The notes under the pieces are model-generated. The model was not told the DNA's origin and did not search any database. It worked only from the letters and a program-made list of their open reading frames with translations. Source: Skermanella sp. TT6 (GTDB lineage Bacteria > Pseudomonadota > Alphaproteobacteria > Azospirillales > Azospirillaceae). From it: 64,000 nt of DNA. Where the stretch lies: positions 2,577,501 through 2,641,500 of the forward strand of contig NZ_CP067420.1 of assembly GCF_016653635.2 (NCBI RefSeq), in the 5' to 3' direction. Positions 17,033 to 26,277 of the stretch are shown here, one piece after another. The first letter of the stretch is position 1, and each line of letters opens with the position of its first letter. A program made the translations under genes and the position numbers.

Positions 17033-18565
17033 ATGTCCGATGTACAGCCGCTGACGATCCGTCTGAGCGCCGCGGACAATGTGGTGGTGGCGCGCGTCAA
17101 CATGCTGCCGGGGGCGCCGATCGGGGTCGGCGAGGTGGCATGCCGGGGACAGGTGCCGCGCGGGCACAAGATCGCGATCGAGCCGATCGCGGCCGGCGAG
17201 CCGATCCGCAAGTACAACCAGATCATCGGCTTCGCGACGGTGGACATCGCCGCCGGCGACCATGTCCATGTCCATAACGTCGAGATGCACGATTTCGCGC
17301 GCGACTACGCGTTCGGCGCCGACGTCAAGCCGGTCGATTACGTGCCGGAGGCCGAGCGGGCCACCTTCATGGGCTTCAAGCGGGCCAACGGGAAGGTCGG
17401 CACGCGCAACTATATCGGCGTGCTGTCCAGCGTGAACTGCTCGGCCACCGTGTCGCGCTACATCGCGGCGGAGTTCGAGAAACCGGGCGCGCTCGATGCC
17501 TTCCCCAACGTGGACGGCGTCGTCGCGATCACCCATTCCACCGGCTGCGGCATGGCCGACAGCGGGGAAGGCTACGCGAACCTCCAGCGGACCCTGTGGG
17601 GTTATGCCCGCAATCCCAACTTCGCGGGCGTCCTGCTGGTCGGGCTCGGCTGCGAAGTCAACCAGATCGATTTCCTGCTGGAAGCCTACGGCATCGAGCG
17701 CGGGCCGATGTTCCAGACCATGAACATCCAGGGGCTGGGCGGCACGCGGCGGACCATCGAGTTCTGCCGGCAGCGCGTGATGGAGATGCTGCCGCTGGCG
17801 AACGAGTTCACCCGCACCCCGCAGCCGGCCAGCGAGCTGCTGGTGGCCCTCCAGTGCGGCGGTTCCGACGGCTATTCCGGGATCTCGGCCAACCCCGCGC
17901 TGGGCGCCGCGGTCGATATCCTGGTGCGCCACGGCGGCACCGCGGTGCTGAGCGAGACGCCGGAGGTCTACGGCGCCGAGCACCTGCTGACCCGCCGCGC
18001 GGTCAGCCGCAAGGTCGGCGAGAAGCTGGTCGAGCGCATCCGCTGGTGGGAGGGCTACACCGCCCGCAACGGCGGCGAGATGAACAACAACCCGTCCCCC
18101 GGCAACAAGGCCGGCGGATTGACCACCATCCTGGAAAAGTCGCTGGGGGCGACCGCCAAGGGCGGCACCACCAACCTGGTGGAGGTCTACAAATACGCGG
18201 AGCCGATCACGGCCAAGGGCTTCGTCTTCATGGACACGCCCGGCTACGACCCGGCGTCGGCGACCGGCCAGGTGGCGGGCGGGGCCAACGTCGTCTGCTT
18301 CACCACCGGGCGCGGCTCGGTGTCGGGGTTCAAGCCGGCGCCCTGCATCAAGCTGGCGACCAACACGACCATGTACGAGCACATGGAAGAAGACATGGAC
18401 ATCAACTGCGGGACCGTCGCCGACGGCTTGGAGACGGTCGAGCAGGCTGGTGAGAAGATCTTCCGGAAGATTCTGGAAGTGGCGTCGGGTACGCCGACCA
18501 AGAGCGAGGCCCAGGGCTTCGGAGACAACGAATTCGTGCCGTGGCAGATCGGCGCGGTAATGTGA
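17033..18565 (+). CDS. UxaA-family altronate/galactarate-type dehydratase
   Basis: The 510-residue protein has an N-terminal SAF domain (residues 1-95, with DHVHVHNVEMHDF) and the UxaA catalytic region, including SVNCSATVSRYI, HSTGCGM, GLGCEVNQI, CGGSDGYSGI and NPSPGNKAGG. The conserved Cys residues are consistent with the metal centre of this family. It dehydrates a hexonate or similar sugar acid to a 2-keto-3-deoxy product. AGGAGGGAACGGGA precedes the ATG at 17033. The FAH-family gene 38 bp downstream suggests a non-phosphorylated sugar-acid pathway. Confidence 0.88.
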   Translation: MSDVQPLTIRLSAADNVVVARVNMLPGAPIGVGEVACRGQVPRGHKIAIEPIAAGEPIRKYNQIIGFATVDIAAGDHVHVHNVEMHDFARDYAFGADVKPVDYVPEAERATFMGFKRANGKVGTRNYIGVLSSVNCSATVSRYIAAEFEKPGALDAFPNVDGVVAITHSTGCGMADSGEGYANLQRTLWGYARNPNFAGVLLVGLGCEVNQIDFLLEAYGIERGPMFQTMNIQGLGGTRRTIEFCRQRVMEMLPLANEFTRTPQPASELLVALQCGGSDGYSGISANPALGAAVDILVRHGGTAVLSETPEVYGAEHLLTRRAVSRKVGEKLVERIRWWEGYTARNGGEMNNNPSPGNKAGGLTTILEKSLGATAKGGTTNLVEVYKYAEPITAKGFVFMDTPGYDPASATGQVAGGANVVCFTTGRGSVSGFKPAPCIKLATNTTMYEHMEEDMDINCGTVADGLETVEQAGEKIFRKILEVASGTPTKSEAQGFGDNEFVPWQIGAVM

Positions 18566-18602
18566 AATCCTGGACCAGAAAAGAAGTGGAGAACCAGACA
18601 CC

Positions 18603-19454
18603 ATGAAGCTGTTGCGCTATGGCCCGCCCGGTGCGGAGAAGCCCGGTATCCTGGACGCCGAAGGCCGCATCCGCGACCTGTCCGGCGTGATCGACGACAT
18701 CGGGCCGGCGACGCTGGACGATGCCTCGCTCGATCGCCTGCGCGCGATCGACCCGACGACGCTGCCGCCGGTGGAGGGCAATCCCCGCATCGGCCCCTGC
18801 GTCGGCAACGTGTCGAAGTTCCTGTGCATCGGGCTGAACTATGCCGACCACGCCGCGGAGTCCAACCTGCCGGTCCCGCCCGAGCCGGTGATGTTCATGA
18901 AGGCGCCGTCCGCCATCTGCGGCCCGAACGACACCGTGATCATCCCCAAGAACAGCACCAAGCCGGACTGGGAAGTCGAGCTGGGCATCGTCATCGGCAA
19001 GAAGGCCCAGTATGTCGAGGAGGCCGACGCGCTGGACTATGTCGCCGGCTACTGCGTGGTCAACGACGTGTCCGAGCGGGCCTTCCAGATCGAGCGGTCC
19101 GGCCAGTGGGTCAAGGGCAAGAGCGCCGACACCTTCGGCCCGATCGGCCCCTGGATGGTGACCCGCGACGAGGTTCCCGACCCTCAGAAGCTGAAGCTTT
19201 GGCTGGAGATCGACGGCAAGCGGTTCCAGGACGGCACGACCGAGACCATGGTCTACGGTGTTCGCCACCTGGTGCATTACTGCAGCCAGTTCATGACGCT
19301 GCTGCCGGGCGACATCATCTCCACCGGGACGCCGCCGGGCGTCGGCATGGGGCAGAAGCCGCAGGTGTGGCTGAAGCCGGGCAACACCATGCGCCTGGGC
19401 GTCGAGGGGCTGGGCGAGCAGGTCCAGAAGGTCGAGGCCTATTCGGGCAAGTGA
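18603..19454 (+). CDS. Fumarylacetoacetate hydrolase-family protein (2,4-diketo-3-deoxy-sugar-acid hydrolase-like)
   Basis: The 283-residue FAH-fold protein has CIGLNYADHAAES near residue 75, the metal-binding E-x-E in DWEVELGIVIG near 120, VVNDVSERAFQ near 150, and GDIISTGTPPGVGMG near 240. Close relatives hydrolyse 2,4-diketo-3-deoxy-L-fuconate or -rhamnonate or act on related acylpyruvates. Pairing with a UxaA-type dehydratase supports a sugar-acid route, though ureidoglycolate-lyase-type annotations occur in the same family. Confidence 0.87.
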   Translation: MKLLRYGPPGAEKPGILDAEGRIRDLSGVIDDIGPATLDDASLDRLRAIDPTTLPPVEGNPRIGPCVGNVSKFLCIGLNYADHAAESNLPVPPEPVMFMKAPSAICGPNDTVIIPKNSTKPDWEVELGIVIGKKAQYVEEADALDYVAGYCVVNDVSERAFQIERSGQWVKGKSADTFGPIGPWMVTRDEVPDPQKLKLWLEIDGKRFQDGTTETMVYGVRHLVHYCSQFMTLLPGDIISTGTPPGVGMGQKPQVWLKPGNTMRLGVEGLGEQVQKVEAYSGK

Positions 19455-19466
19455 CGGCCGGCCGCT

Positions 19467-20057
19467 TCAGCCCTCTGGGGGGTTGAAGCGGATCAGGGCC
19501 CGGCGGGGCAGGAAACGCGGGTTGTTCCGCTGGCGCTCGGAGAAGGGAGTCAGCGGGTCCCGATCGACGTTCGGGTTCTCCGACACGATGCCGGTGGTGC
19601 GGAAGTCGAAGAAGCTGGCGTTGATCGTGAAGTCGGGCAGGCGCCAGACGATCCTGACGGCGCTGGGCACGGCGATATCGCCGTCCCGTGCCGTCTGCTC
19701 CGGTTCGCCATAGCGGTCGGTCAGTGCCCGGACGATATCGTCGAACACCACGGGCGTCGCCTGCCGGCCGCGCCGTTCCAGCAGGATCTGCCCCAGGCCG
19801 CCGGTCCGGCGGTCGATCTGGAGGAACGCGCGGAACGGAATGCCGCCGACCTCGACATCCTCGACGGTGGTTTCCGAATAGTAGCGGCCGAAGTCCCAGC
19901 GGCCCGGCAAAGGGTTCGCGGACCGGCCCAGGGCGTCGGAAAGCTCGCCCGGGCTCATGCCCCAGCGGACACGGCCGAGGGTCTCCAGGTCGTCGGCCAG
20001 GGCGGCGCATTGCAGGGTCGAGGCCACGAGAAGCACCGCGGCCAGGCGGGCGATCAC
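19467..20057 (-). CDS. Exported hypothetical protein coupled to S10 peptidase
   Basis: The GTG at 20057 overlaps the TGA of the upstream peptidase gene by 4 bp. The 196-residue product begins with a signal peptide (VIARLAAVLLVASTLQCAALA) cut before DDLETLG. It continues with a small domain that includes VRWGMSPGELSDALG, reminiscent of periplasmic folds with a GMS-x-x-E start, and ends with Arg/Pro-rich sequence. The Cys inside the signal region is not in a proper lipobox. The function is unknown. Translational coupling suggests it works with the secreted carboxypeptidase. Confidence 0.75.
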   Translation of the reverse strand: MIARLAAVLLVASTLQCAALADDLETLGRVRWGMSPGELSDALGRSANPLPGRWDFGRYYSETTVEDVEVGGIPFRAFLQIDRRTGGLGQILLERRGRQATPVVFDDIVRALTDRYGEPEQTARDGDIAVPSAVRIVWRLPDFTINASFFDFRTTGIVSENPNVDRDPLTPFSERQRNNPRFLPRRALIRFNPPEG

Positions 20058-21637
20058 CGCCGCTCCCCCGACGATCGTTCGTAGAATCCGGCGACATCCT
20101 CGTTCATCAGGCGGCGCTGCTCGGGCCGCATATACATCATGTGACCGCCCGGGTAGGTCTTGACCGCCAGGTTCGCCTTGACCTCGGCCGGAAGGCGGAG
20201 CTGGTCGATCAGCCAGCGCGACGCCAGGTAAGGCGTCACCAGGTCGGTGATGCCGTGGGTCACCAGGACATGCATGTCGGGATTGACGGCCAGCGCCTCC
20301 TGGAGGTCGTCCGTCGCCCCGACATAGCCCTGCTGCCGGCCGAGGTCCCAACTCCACTCGCCTGAGACGCGGCGGTTCAGCAGCCGGTAGGGGACTTCGG
20401 TCTCGAAGCCCAACTCCGTGCGGACATAATCGTTGAACACGGCGGAATAGGGAGCGATGAGAGCGTCCAGGAAGGGGTCGGACCCGACCGACTGGCGTTC
20501 GGGACTGGGGTCGGGGGTCCGGATCGTCCCGTCGTAGAGGCTGACCACGCGCCCCGGTTCCTGCGGCAACTCCTTTGCGAAAAGCTGGATCGGCAATTTG
20601 GCGCGGAACCGCTCCACCACCTCCACCGGCAGGCCGGTCAGCCGGGCGACGCGGGCGTGGAAGGCCTTGGCCTCCTCGCTGTCCGGCGCGCGCATCGAGG
20701 CGAGGCCGACCAGATAGTCGTCGAGCGCGAAGCGTTCCGCCTCCTCCGGGGAGGTTCCGTCGCCCCGCCCGAGCGCCTGGGCCGAGGCGGCCATGGAGGG
20801 AAGGGTCATGGCCCAGCCGAGCAGGTCGAAGTCGCCGCCGCGCAGCAGCGAGAACTCCAGCGCCGGGGAGACCAGGATCAGTCCGTTCAGCGCGATCCCG
20901 GCGTCCCGCTGCAGGTGGCGGGCCATCATGACCGCCCGGAAGCCGCCATAGCTCTCGCCGGCGATGTATTTGGGCGAAGCCCAGCGGCCGTTGCGGGCCA
21001 GCCAGAGCCTGACGATCTCCGACATGCTGGAGACATCGCCCTGCACCCCGAAGAATCGCTTTTCCGCGTCCTCCTCCTTGCCGGTCGCGCGCGAGAAGCC
21101 GGTGCCGACCGGATCGACGAACACGAGGTCGGTGAAGGCCAGCCAGGTTTCCGGATTGTCCTGGAGCCGCGCCGGCGGAGGCGTCAGCGTCCCGTCGGCG
21201 TTCGTGACCAGCACCTTGGGACCGACCACGCCCAGATGCAGGAAGGCGGAGGCGGCCCCGGGGCCGCCGTTGAACAGGAAGGTCACCGGGCGGGCGGCGC
21301 GGTCGGCATCGCGCGCGGTGTAGGAGGCGACGAAGATGCGGGCCGTGGTCTCCCCCTGGCCGTTCACGATCGGCATCATCTCCGCCGTGGCGGCGTAGTC
21401 GAGCCGACGGCCCGGCAGATCGAGCGCCAACTCCTTGCGCGCCGGGGCTGCATCGGGCGCGGGAGCGGACGCCGGGGCAGGAGTCGTTCCCGGGGTCGGG
21501 GTTGCCGCCTCGTCCGCTTCCTCGGGTATCGGCGGCGGCACCTCCTGGGCCATGACGGGCATTCCGGCCAGCAGCCAGGAGGCGGTCAGGGCGGCGGCAA
21601 AGAGCCGGCGGGAAGAGGGGGACGGGATCTGGAGCAT
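20054..21637 (-). CDS. Secreted S10-family serine carboxypeptidase
   Basis: The 527-residue protein carries a signal peptide (ending PVMAQ), a Pro/Ala-rich linker to about residue 70, and the S10 catalytic domain. FNGGPGAAS near 120 forms the oxyanion region, GESYGG near 210 the Ser nucleophile, HGITDLVTPY near 425 the Asp, and GGHMMY near 465 the His. The ATG at 21637 is preferred because it begins the signal peptide; an in-frame start at 21724 would bury it. It trims C-terminal residues of peptides outside the cytoplasm. Confidence 0.88.
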   Translation of the reverse strand: MLQIPSPSSRRLFAAALTASWLLAGMPVMAQEVPPPIPEEADEAATPTPGTTPAPASAPAPDAAPARKELALDLPGRRLDYAATAEMMPIVNGQGETTARIFVASYTARDADRAARPVTFLFNGGPGAASAFLHLGVVGPKVLVTNADGTLTPPPARLQDNPETWLAFTDLVFVDPVGTGFSRATGKEEDAEKRFFGVQGDVSSMSEIVRLWLARNGRWASPKYIAGESYGGFRAVMMARHLQRDAGIALNGLILVSPALEFSLLRGGDFDLLGWAMTLPSMAASAQALGRGDGTSPEEAERFALDDYLVGLASMRAPDSEEAKAFHARVARLTGLPVEVVERFRAKLPIQLFAKELPQEPGRVVSLYDGTIRTPDPSPERQSVGSDPFLDALIAPYSAVFNDYVRTELGFETEVPYRLLNRRVSGEWSWDLGRQQGYVGATDDLQEALAVNPDMHVLVTHGITDLVTPYLASRWLIDQLRLPAEVKANLAVKTYPGGHMMYMRPEQRRLMNEDVAGFYERSSGERR

Positions 21638-21802
21638 TCCGGGACCTTCGCTGACTGGCTGCGACGACGGGTTCTTGGGAAACTCAACCTTCCGGGGCGC
21701 GGGAGGATCCGGCGCCCCGGTCACAATGAAGTAACTAATTTGAGCTAAACACTTTCCGATGCGCTTCGAGGACGTCCAAGAAGATCAAGCTTCTGGTGGA
21801 AC

Positions 21803-22552
21803 ATGGAACTTGGCACTGCGGTTACCACCGTCAAAGGCGACCCGATCACGGTCGCCGACGTGATCCTTCACCTCAAGGCCAAGGGGACCTTCCGCACCGC
21901 CATCTATGAGATCATCGAACGGCGGGTGGTCGAGTACAAGCTGGAGGAGCATGGCGTCAGCCTGACCGATGCCGAGATCGAGGAGAGGGTCCATGGCCGC
22001 AAGACGATGCTGGCGCTGTGGGACGAGAACGCCTTCTCCTCCTATCTCAAGCATTTCGGCCTGACCCGCGAGCAGTGGCTGGACGCCCTCGCGGCCGACA
22101 TGCGGCGGGAACGGCTGCGCGACCTGGTGGTCACCAAGGAGCTGGTGCAGAACCACTATCGCCAGAACAGCGCCCGCTTCACCTCCGTCTCGATCGCGCG
22201 GATCGCCTGCCGCACCAGGGCCGACGCGGAGCGCGCGCTGGCCGCGGTCGGCGCCCGGCAGGCGGATTTCGTGGAGCTGGCGCGGACATACTCGGTCGAT
22301 GACAATACGAGGCTGAGCGGCGGTTATATCGGCAACCTGAAGCGCGGCATGCTGCCGGCCGAGGTGGACGAGCGGGCCTTCGCCTGCGGTGAGAACGAGA
22401 TCATCGGCCCATTCTCCGAAAACGGGCTGTGGACCATCTACAAGGTCTATTCGCGGACCGTGACCAAGCTGAACGACGCCCTGACGAAGCAGATCAAGGA
22501 CCACATCTTCGAGGAATGGCTGCGCCATCAGGTCTGCGTCGCGCCGGCGTGA
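21803..22552 (+). CDS. Parvulin-like (PpiC/SurA-type) peptidyl-prolyl isomerase-related protein
   Basis: The 249-residue protein resembles SurA/PpiC chaperones: a helical N-terminal part (residues 1-110) and a degenerate parvulin domain (120-215) with SIARIACRT, ADFVELARTYSVDD, SGGYIGNLKRGMLP and FACGENEIIGPF. There is no obvious signal peptide, which is unusual for SurA-like proteins and fits the cytoplasmic PpiC-related proteins found beside peptide export genes. Its stop overlaps the GTG of the HlyD gene (GTGA), so the two are coupled. Confidence 0.78.
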   Translation: MELGTAVTTVKGDPITVADVILHLKAKGTFRTAIYEIIERRVVEYKLEEHGVSLTDAEIEERVHGRKTMLALWDENAFSSYLKHFGLTREQWLDALAADMRRERLRDLVVTKELVQNHYRQNSARFTSVSIARIACRTRADAERALAAVGARQADFVELARTYSVDDNTRLSGGYIGNLKRGMLPAEVDERAFACGENEIIGPFSENGLWTIYKVYSRTVTKLNDALTKQIKDHIFEEWLRHQVCVAPA

Positions 22553-23979
22553 CCGTGGGGATCCGGGATCGGAGCCGATCCGTGGCGCCGGCGAAACCCG
22601 CGAAACCCGTCCGGACGCGGACGTCGCCGAAGCCGGCCGGCAAGTCTCCGGCCAAGCGGTCGCGGGACGAGGACCGGCATCCGCTGAAGGCGGCGACGCT
22701 GCTGTTCTCCTCCCCCAACCCGCTGTTCCGAGCGCCGGTCTATGTCCTCTTCTTCACGCTGGTCGGGATGCTGATCTATTCCTTCTTCGCCACGAAGGAC
22801 ACGATGGTGGAGGCGCCGTTGATGCTCCAGCGCCAGGCGATGGTGATCCAGGCGGTCGGCGGCGGGCTGGTGGAGGCGGTGGAGGCCGGCGAGAATTCGG
22901 CCGTGTTCGCCGGCGATCCGCTGGCCACCATCCAGGAGAAGATCCGGGCGGCGACCACGCCCGAGCAGGAGGCGATGCAGCGCCAGATCGCCGACCTTCA
23001 GCAGCAGGAGCGGGAAGCGGGCAAGGAATACGATTTCCGCCTGGGCCAGTTGGAACTGGACCGGCTGAACCTGGAGCGCCGCCGCGCCACCGAGCAGGGG
23101 GCGATCGACAACCGCATTCGGCAGATCGAGATCCAGCTCCAGATCACCCAGCGCAACCGCCAGGGAATCGACGAGGATCTGGCGAACGCTCGGCAGGATC
23201 TGGGGGTCCGGCAGCAGCTCTATGCCATGCGCGACATTCCGCAGGTGGAGCTTCAACGCGCCCAGACCCGGGTCAGCGACCTCCAGCGCGCGCAGGTCAA
23301 TGCCGAGTCCGACATCCAGAACGTCCGGCTGGCGCTGGAGACGGCGCGGGCCGAACGGGTCCAGATGGCGCAGACCTTCTCCCAGTCCCGGCTGGAGAAC
23401 GAGATCGAGAACCTGAAAAGCGCCCGGCAGCGCGACCAGGCGCTGATCCGCGAGCGCATCGAAGAGCTGACAAACCGCCTGCTGGAATCCCGCACGCTGG
23501 TCCCGGGCGTGCGCTACGACGGCGAGAAGGCGCTCTACAGCAGCGTCGTGGACGGCGTGGTGACGGCCGTCCATGTCCAGCGCGGCACGATCATCAATCC
23601 GGGCATGCCGATGTTCACCATGGTGCGGAACACGGCGCCGCTGGAAGCCCGTGTGCTGATCAAGAACCGCGACATCGGCCGGATCAGGCGCGGCCAGCGG
23701 GTACAGATCAAGTACTTCGCCTATCCGGGAGTCGACTACGGCGTTCAGAACGGAATCGTCGCCGACATCGCGGCCAAGCCGGACAGCCAGCCCGGCGGAC
23801 AGTCCATGTACCTGGTCAAGGTGGCGCTGGAGCGCGAGACGGTGACCGGGCTCAACGGCGTGACCAAGACGCTGGAGATCGGCCTGGAGGGCACCGCCGA
23901 GATCAAGACCGGCGAGAAGCGCCTGATCGAGATCCTGTTCGCCCCGGCTTCCCGTTTCTTCCAGAAGGAGGAGGGCTGA
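22549..23979 (+). CDS. HlyD-family membrane fusion protein (type I secretion adaptor)
   Basis: The 476-residue protein has a Lys/Pro-rich cytoplasmic head (1-45), one membrane segment around 63-83 (VYVLFFTLVGMLIYSFF), a lipoyl/barrel part, a long coiled coil from about 140 to 315 rich in Gln/Glu/Arg, and a C-terminal beta-barrel (EARVLIKNRDIGRIRRGQRVQIK). This layout is that of HlyD-like adaptors linking an inner-membrane ABC exporter to TolC. The GTG at 22549 overlaps the parvulin-like stop. No ABC exporter gene lies next to it. Confidence 0.85.
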   Translation: MTVGIRDRSRSVAPAKPAKPVRTRTSPKPAGKSPAKRSRDEDRHPLKAATLLFSSPNPLFRAPVYVLFFTLVGMLIYSFFATKDTMVEAPLMLQRQAMVIQAVGGGLVEAVEAGENSAVFAGDPLATIQEKIRAATTPEQEAMQRQIADLQQQEREAGKEYDFRLGQLELDRLNLERRRATEQGAIDNRIRQIEIQLQITQRNRQGIDEDLANARQDLGVRQQLYAMRDIPQVELQRAQTRVSDLQRAQVNAESDIQNVRLALETARAERVQMAQTFSQSRLENEIENLKSARQRDQALIRERIEELTNRLLESRTLVPGVRYDGEKALYSSVVDGVVTAVHVQRGTIINPGMPMFTMVRNTAPLEARVLIKNRDIGRIRRGQRVQIKYFAYPGVDYGVQNGIVADIAAKPDSQPGGQSMYLVKVALERETVTGLNGVTKTLEIGLEGTAEIKTGEKRLIEILFAPASRFFQKEEG

Positions 23980-24056
23980 GGTACCGGGCTTTCCTGAAAT
24001 AATCGCCGCGGCGAATATGTGTTCGCGATCCGCCCGCGGTAGGGCAGGATATCGCC

Positions 24057-24836
24057 ATGACGATGTCTCTCACAGAACAAGCCGAAATCCTGGCAAGCGC
24101 CCGCAAGGCGGGCCGTGCGCTCCGGGAGTTTCCCGGCGATCCGCCGGCGAACGTGGACGAGGCCTACCGCCTCCAGGGCGAGGTGCAGGCCGCCATGGAC
24201 GAACCCGTATGCGGCTGGAAGATCGGGGCGACCAGCCGCTCGGTCCAGGAGGCGATCGGCACCGCCGAGCCGTTCGCCGGGCCGCTGTATGGTCCGCGCT
24301 GCCACGGCACCGGTGCCGAATTGCCCGTTCCGGAGGGGGTCCTGGGTTTGGAGTGCGAATTCGCGTTCCGCCTCGCCCGTCCGCTGCCGCCGCGCCCTCT
24401 TCCTTATGCGCCCGAAGAGGTGGTCGAGGCCGTGGGCAGCGTGCATCCGGCCATCGAACTCGTCGGCCTGTGCCTGCCGCCGGAGGCGTTCAGGGATGTC
24501 CGTTGGTGCATCGCCGACCATGCGCTCGACGTCGCCTTCGTCGCCGGTGCCGCGATCCCCGACTGGCACGGTCTCGATCTTCCGGCGCTGTCCGTCCGCT
24601 GCGTGATCAATGGCAAGGACGTCGCCGTCGGCAATGGGGCCGCCGTCCTCGGCAACCCGGTCACGGCGCTGACCTGGCTGGCGAATGCGCTCTCCCGCCG
24701 TGGCCGCGGCTTGCTGGCCGACGACTGGATCAGCACGGGGACCTGTACGGGCATCCAGGCCGTCCGGCCGGGGGATGTGGTCGAGGCTGTGTTCGGCGGC
24801 ACCGGCAGCGTCCGCGTGGCCTTCACCGGCGCGTAA
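24057..24836 (+). CDS. 2-keto-4-pentenoate hydratase-like (FAH-fold) protein
   Basis: The 259-residue protein matches the MhpD/DmpE-type hydratase fold: WKIGATS near residue 55, GPLYGP, LECEFAFRLARPLP near 105 (metal-binding Glu residues), HPAIELVG, and STGTCTGIQAVRPGD near 230. These enzymes hydrate 2-hydroxypenta-2,4-dienoates in meta-cleavage pathways, but no partner pathway genes are nearby. The start has ATG at 24057 with a second ATG two codons later. It appears monocistronic. Confidence 0.85.
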   Translation: MTMSLTEQAEILASARKAGRALREFPGDPPANVDEAYRLQGEVQAAMDEPVCGWKIGATSRSVQEAIGTAEPFAGPLYGPRCHGTGAELPVPEGVLGLECEFAFRLARPLPPRPLPYAPEEVVEAVGSVHPAIELVGLCLPPEAFRDVRWCIADHALDVAFVAGAAIPDWHGLDLPALSVRCVINGKDVAVGNGAAVLGNPVTALTWLANALSRRGRGLLADDWISTGTCTGIQAVRPGDVVEAVFGGTGSVRVAFTGA

Positions 24837-25259
24837 TCCGGATGATGCCGTCGGGCTGATGTTCGATCATGCTCTCCCGGAAGCATCACGTGGCGTTGCA
24901 GCGCCTCGGGGTACTGCACAGTGGTTCTGACAAGTCGCGTGGAGCGGAGTGCGGTAGGTCGGCCTTCGCCCGTCAGGGGGAACGCCGACACGCTTCCTCA
25001 TGGCTCCGGCCACGCTGTCGGCGTCGGCCTGCGGCCGAGGCCGACCTACGGTAGATCAATCGAAACCACTGTACCGAGCCATTAGAGCGGTAGCCGATCA
25101 GGTTGAACCGCTCCGGTCCTTGCAGCCGGCCGTTCCACTCGTCGTTACGGATCAATGCAGGGCTGAGGTGATGCGACCCGACGAGCGTAGGTTGCGCCTG
25201 TGGCGCAACGCATCGGCTCAGCTGTCTCGGGCAGAGCGACCTGATCGTCGGGTACGGTT
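24837..25259. other. Gene-free spacer filled by inverted repeats
   Basis: I see no convincing gene in these 423 bp. The middle is occupied by a nested inverted repeat (24918-25072), and the right part holds a perfect 8-bp hairpin, GTTGCGCC (25191-25198) with GGCGCAAC (25202-25209). That hairpin lies 50 bp beyond the stop of the leftward ATP-grasp gene. The composition is typical of dispersed intergenic repeats rather than coding sequence. Confidence 0.55.
24918..25072. repeat. Nested inverted-repeat element (MITE/REP-like)
   Basis: The outer arms are ACAGTGGTT (24918-24926) and AACCACTGT (25064-25072), a perfect 9-bp match. The inner arms are GTAGGTCGGCCT (24954-24965) and AGGCCGACCTAC (25038-25049), a perfect 12-bp match. 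The element is about 155 bp, non-coding and without a target duplication I can identify. Whether it is repeated in the genome cannot be seen here. Confidence 0.6.
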
Positions 25260-26228
25260 CTAGGCCGCCGCCTCCAGCGTGCCGGTCCGGGCGAACGCGA
25301 CGAGGTAGCGCGCGAGGGCGCCGAACACGGTGTGGCGGTGTTCGGGCGGCAGCCACATGACGAACGGGCCGGGATTGCAGTCGAGATATGTAAGCTTGCC
25401 GTCATCGTCCAGGATGGCGTCCCAGGCGGCATAGTGCAGGCCGAGGGCACGGTTGGCCCGAACGATGGCCGCCTCCTCCGCCGGGTCTAGCGTCACCGGC
25501 TCGAATCCGCGGGTCGCGGTCCGCGAATCCACCCCGTCCGCCAGGATGCGGAGCGGCAGAACGACATGGTCGCCGACGATGTGGATGCGGATGGTCGAGC
25601 CGGGCACCCGATGCTGGAACAGCGCCGGGCACAGCAGAAGCTCGTCCAGACGGGTTCTGTCCTCGGCCGTGACGCTGCGGGTGGAGCCGACGCCGATGGC
25701 GGGCTTGACCACCGCCTCCCCGACCTCGTCCAGGAAACGCCCGGCCTCGTCCGGGCAGCTCGTGCTCAATGACCGCGGCACCCGGAAGCCGGCGGCGCGA
25801 AGCTTCTCGTAGAACTGTCCCTTACTGTTGTGGTCGACATAGGCCGAGGTCAGCCGGTTGATCACCAGCCGGCCTGTCAGGTGCAGATGCTCGAAGAAGC
25901 CATAGGTAGCCGCGTTCAGCGCCTGTTCCTGGATATAGGACACGCGGTACTCGGCATAGCTCGACTCGTTCAGCACGGGCGGCAGGACGGGCAGGGTGCG
26001 GGGCGCCGTGCAGCGGATATGGACCGCGCGGATGTCGCCGAAGTCCGTGTCGCCCCAGCGGGGCGCCGCGCCGGAACCGGGCGCACCGATGCCGACTGTC
26101 GGCTTGCCCGTCCGGCCGATCTGGATATCCAGGATGACGGGCTCGGCCGCCAGCGCCGCGACCTCGGCGGCGATCTCGGCGATCTGGGCGCTGTCCTGGT
26201 TGGCGAACAAGGCAATCTTCGGGGTCAT
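25260..26228 (-). CDS. ATP-grasp ligase, RimK/MvdD (graspetide ligase)-like
   Basis: The 322-residue protein shows ATP-grasp organisation. HNSKGQFYEKLRAAGFRVPRSL (about 133-154) corresponds to the region before the first ATP lobe, VVKPAIGVGST (173-183) supplies the ATP lysine K175, QHRVPG (205-210) and R214 are in the central domain, D270 follows, and LDCNPGPF (282-289) ends in the metal-binding D-x-N. The pattern is close to ligases that crosslink graspetide precursors. ATG 26228 is preferred to a start three codons upstream because GGAG then has normal spacing. It lies 49 bp after the Gly/Ser-rich peptide gene. Confidence 0.82.
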   Translation of the reverse strand: MTPKIALFANQDSAQIAEIAAEVAALAAEPVILDIQIGRTGKPTVGIGAPGSGAAPRWGDTDFGDIRAVHIRCTAPRTLPVLPPVLNESSYAEYRVSYIQEQALNAATYGFFEHLHLTGRLVINRLTSAYVDHNSKGQFYEKLRAAGFRVPRSLSTSCPDEAGRFLDEVGEAVVKPAIGVGSTRSVTAEDRTRLDELLLCPALFQHRVPGSTIRIHIVGDHVVLPLRILADGVDSRTATRGFEPVTLDPAEEAAIVRANRALGLHYAAWDAILDDDGKLTYLDCNPGPFVMWLPPEHRHTVFGALARYLVAFARTGTLEAAA

Positions 26229-26277
26229 TCCTGGCATCTCCGCAGGGTCGTCGCCGGCCGGTCAGAAACCGAAGCGC

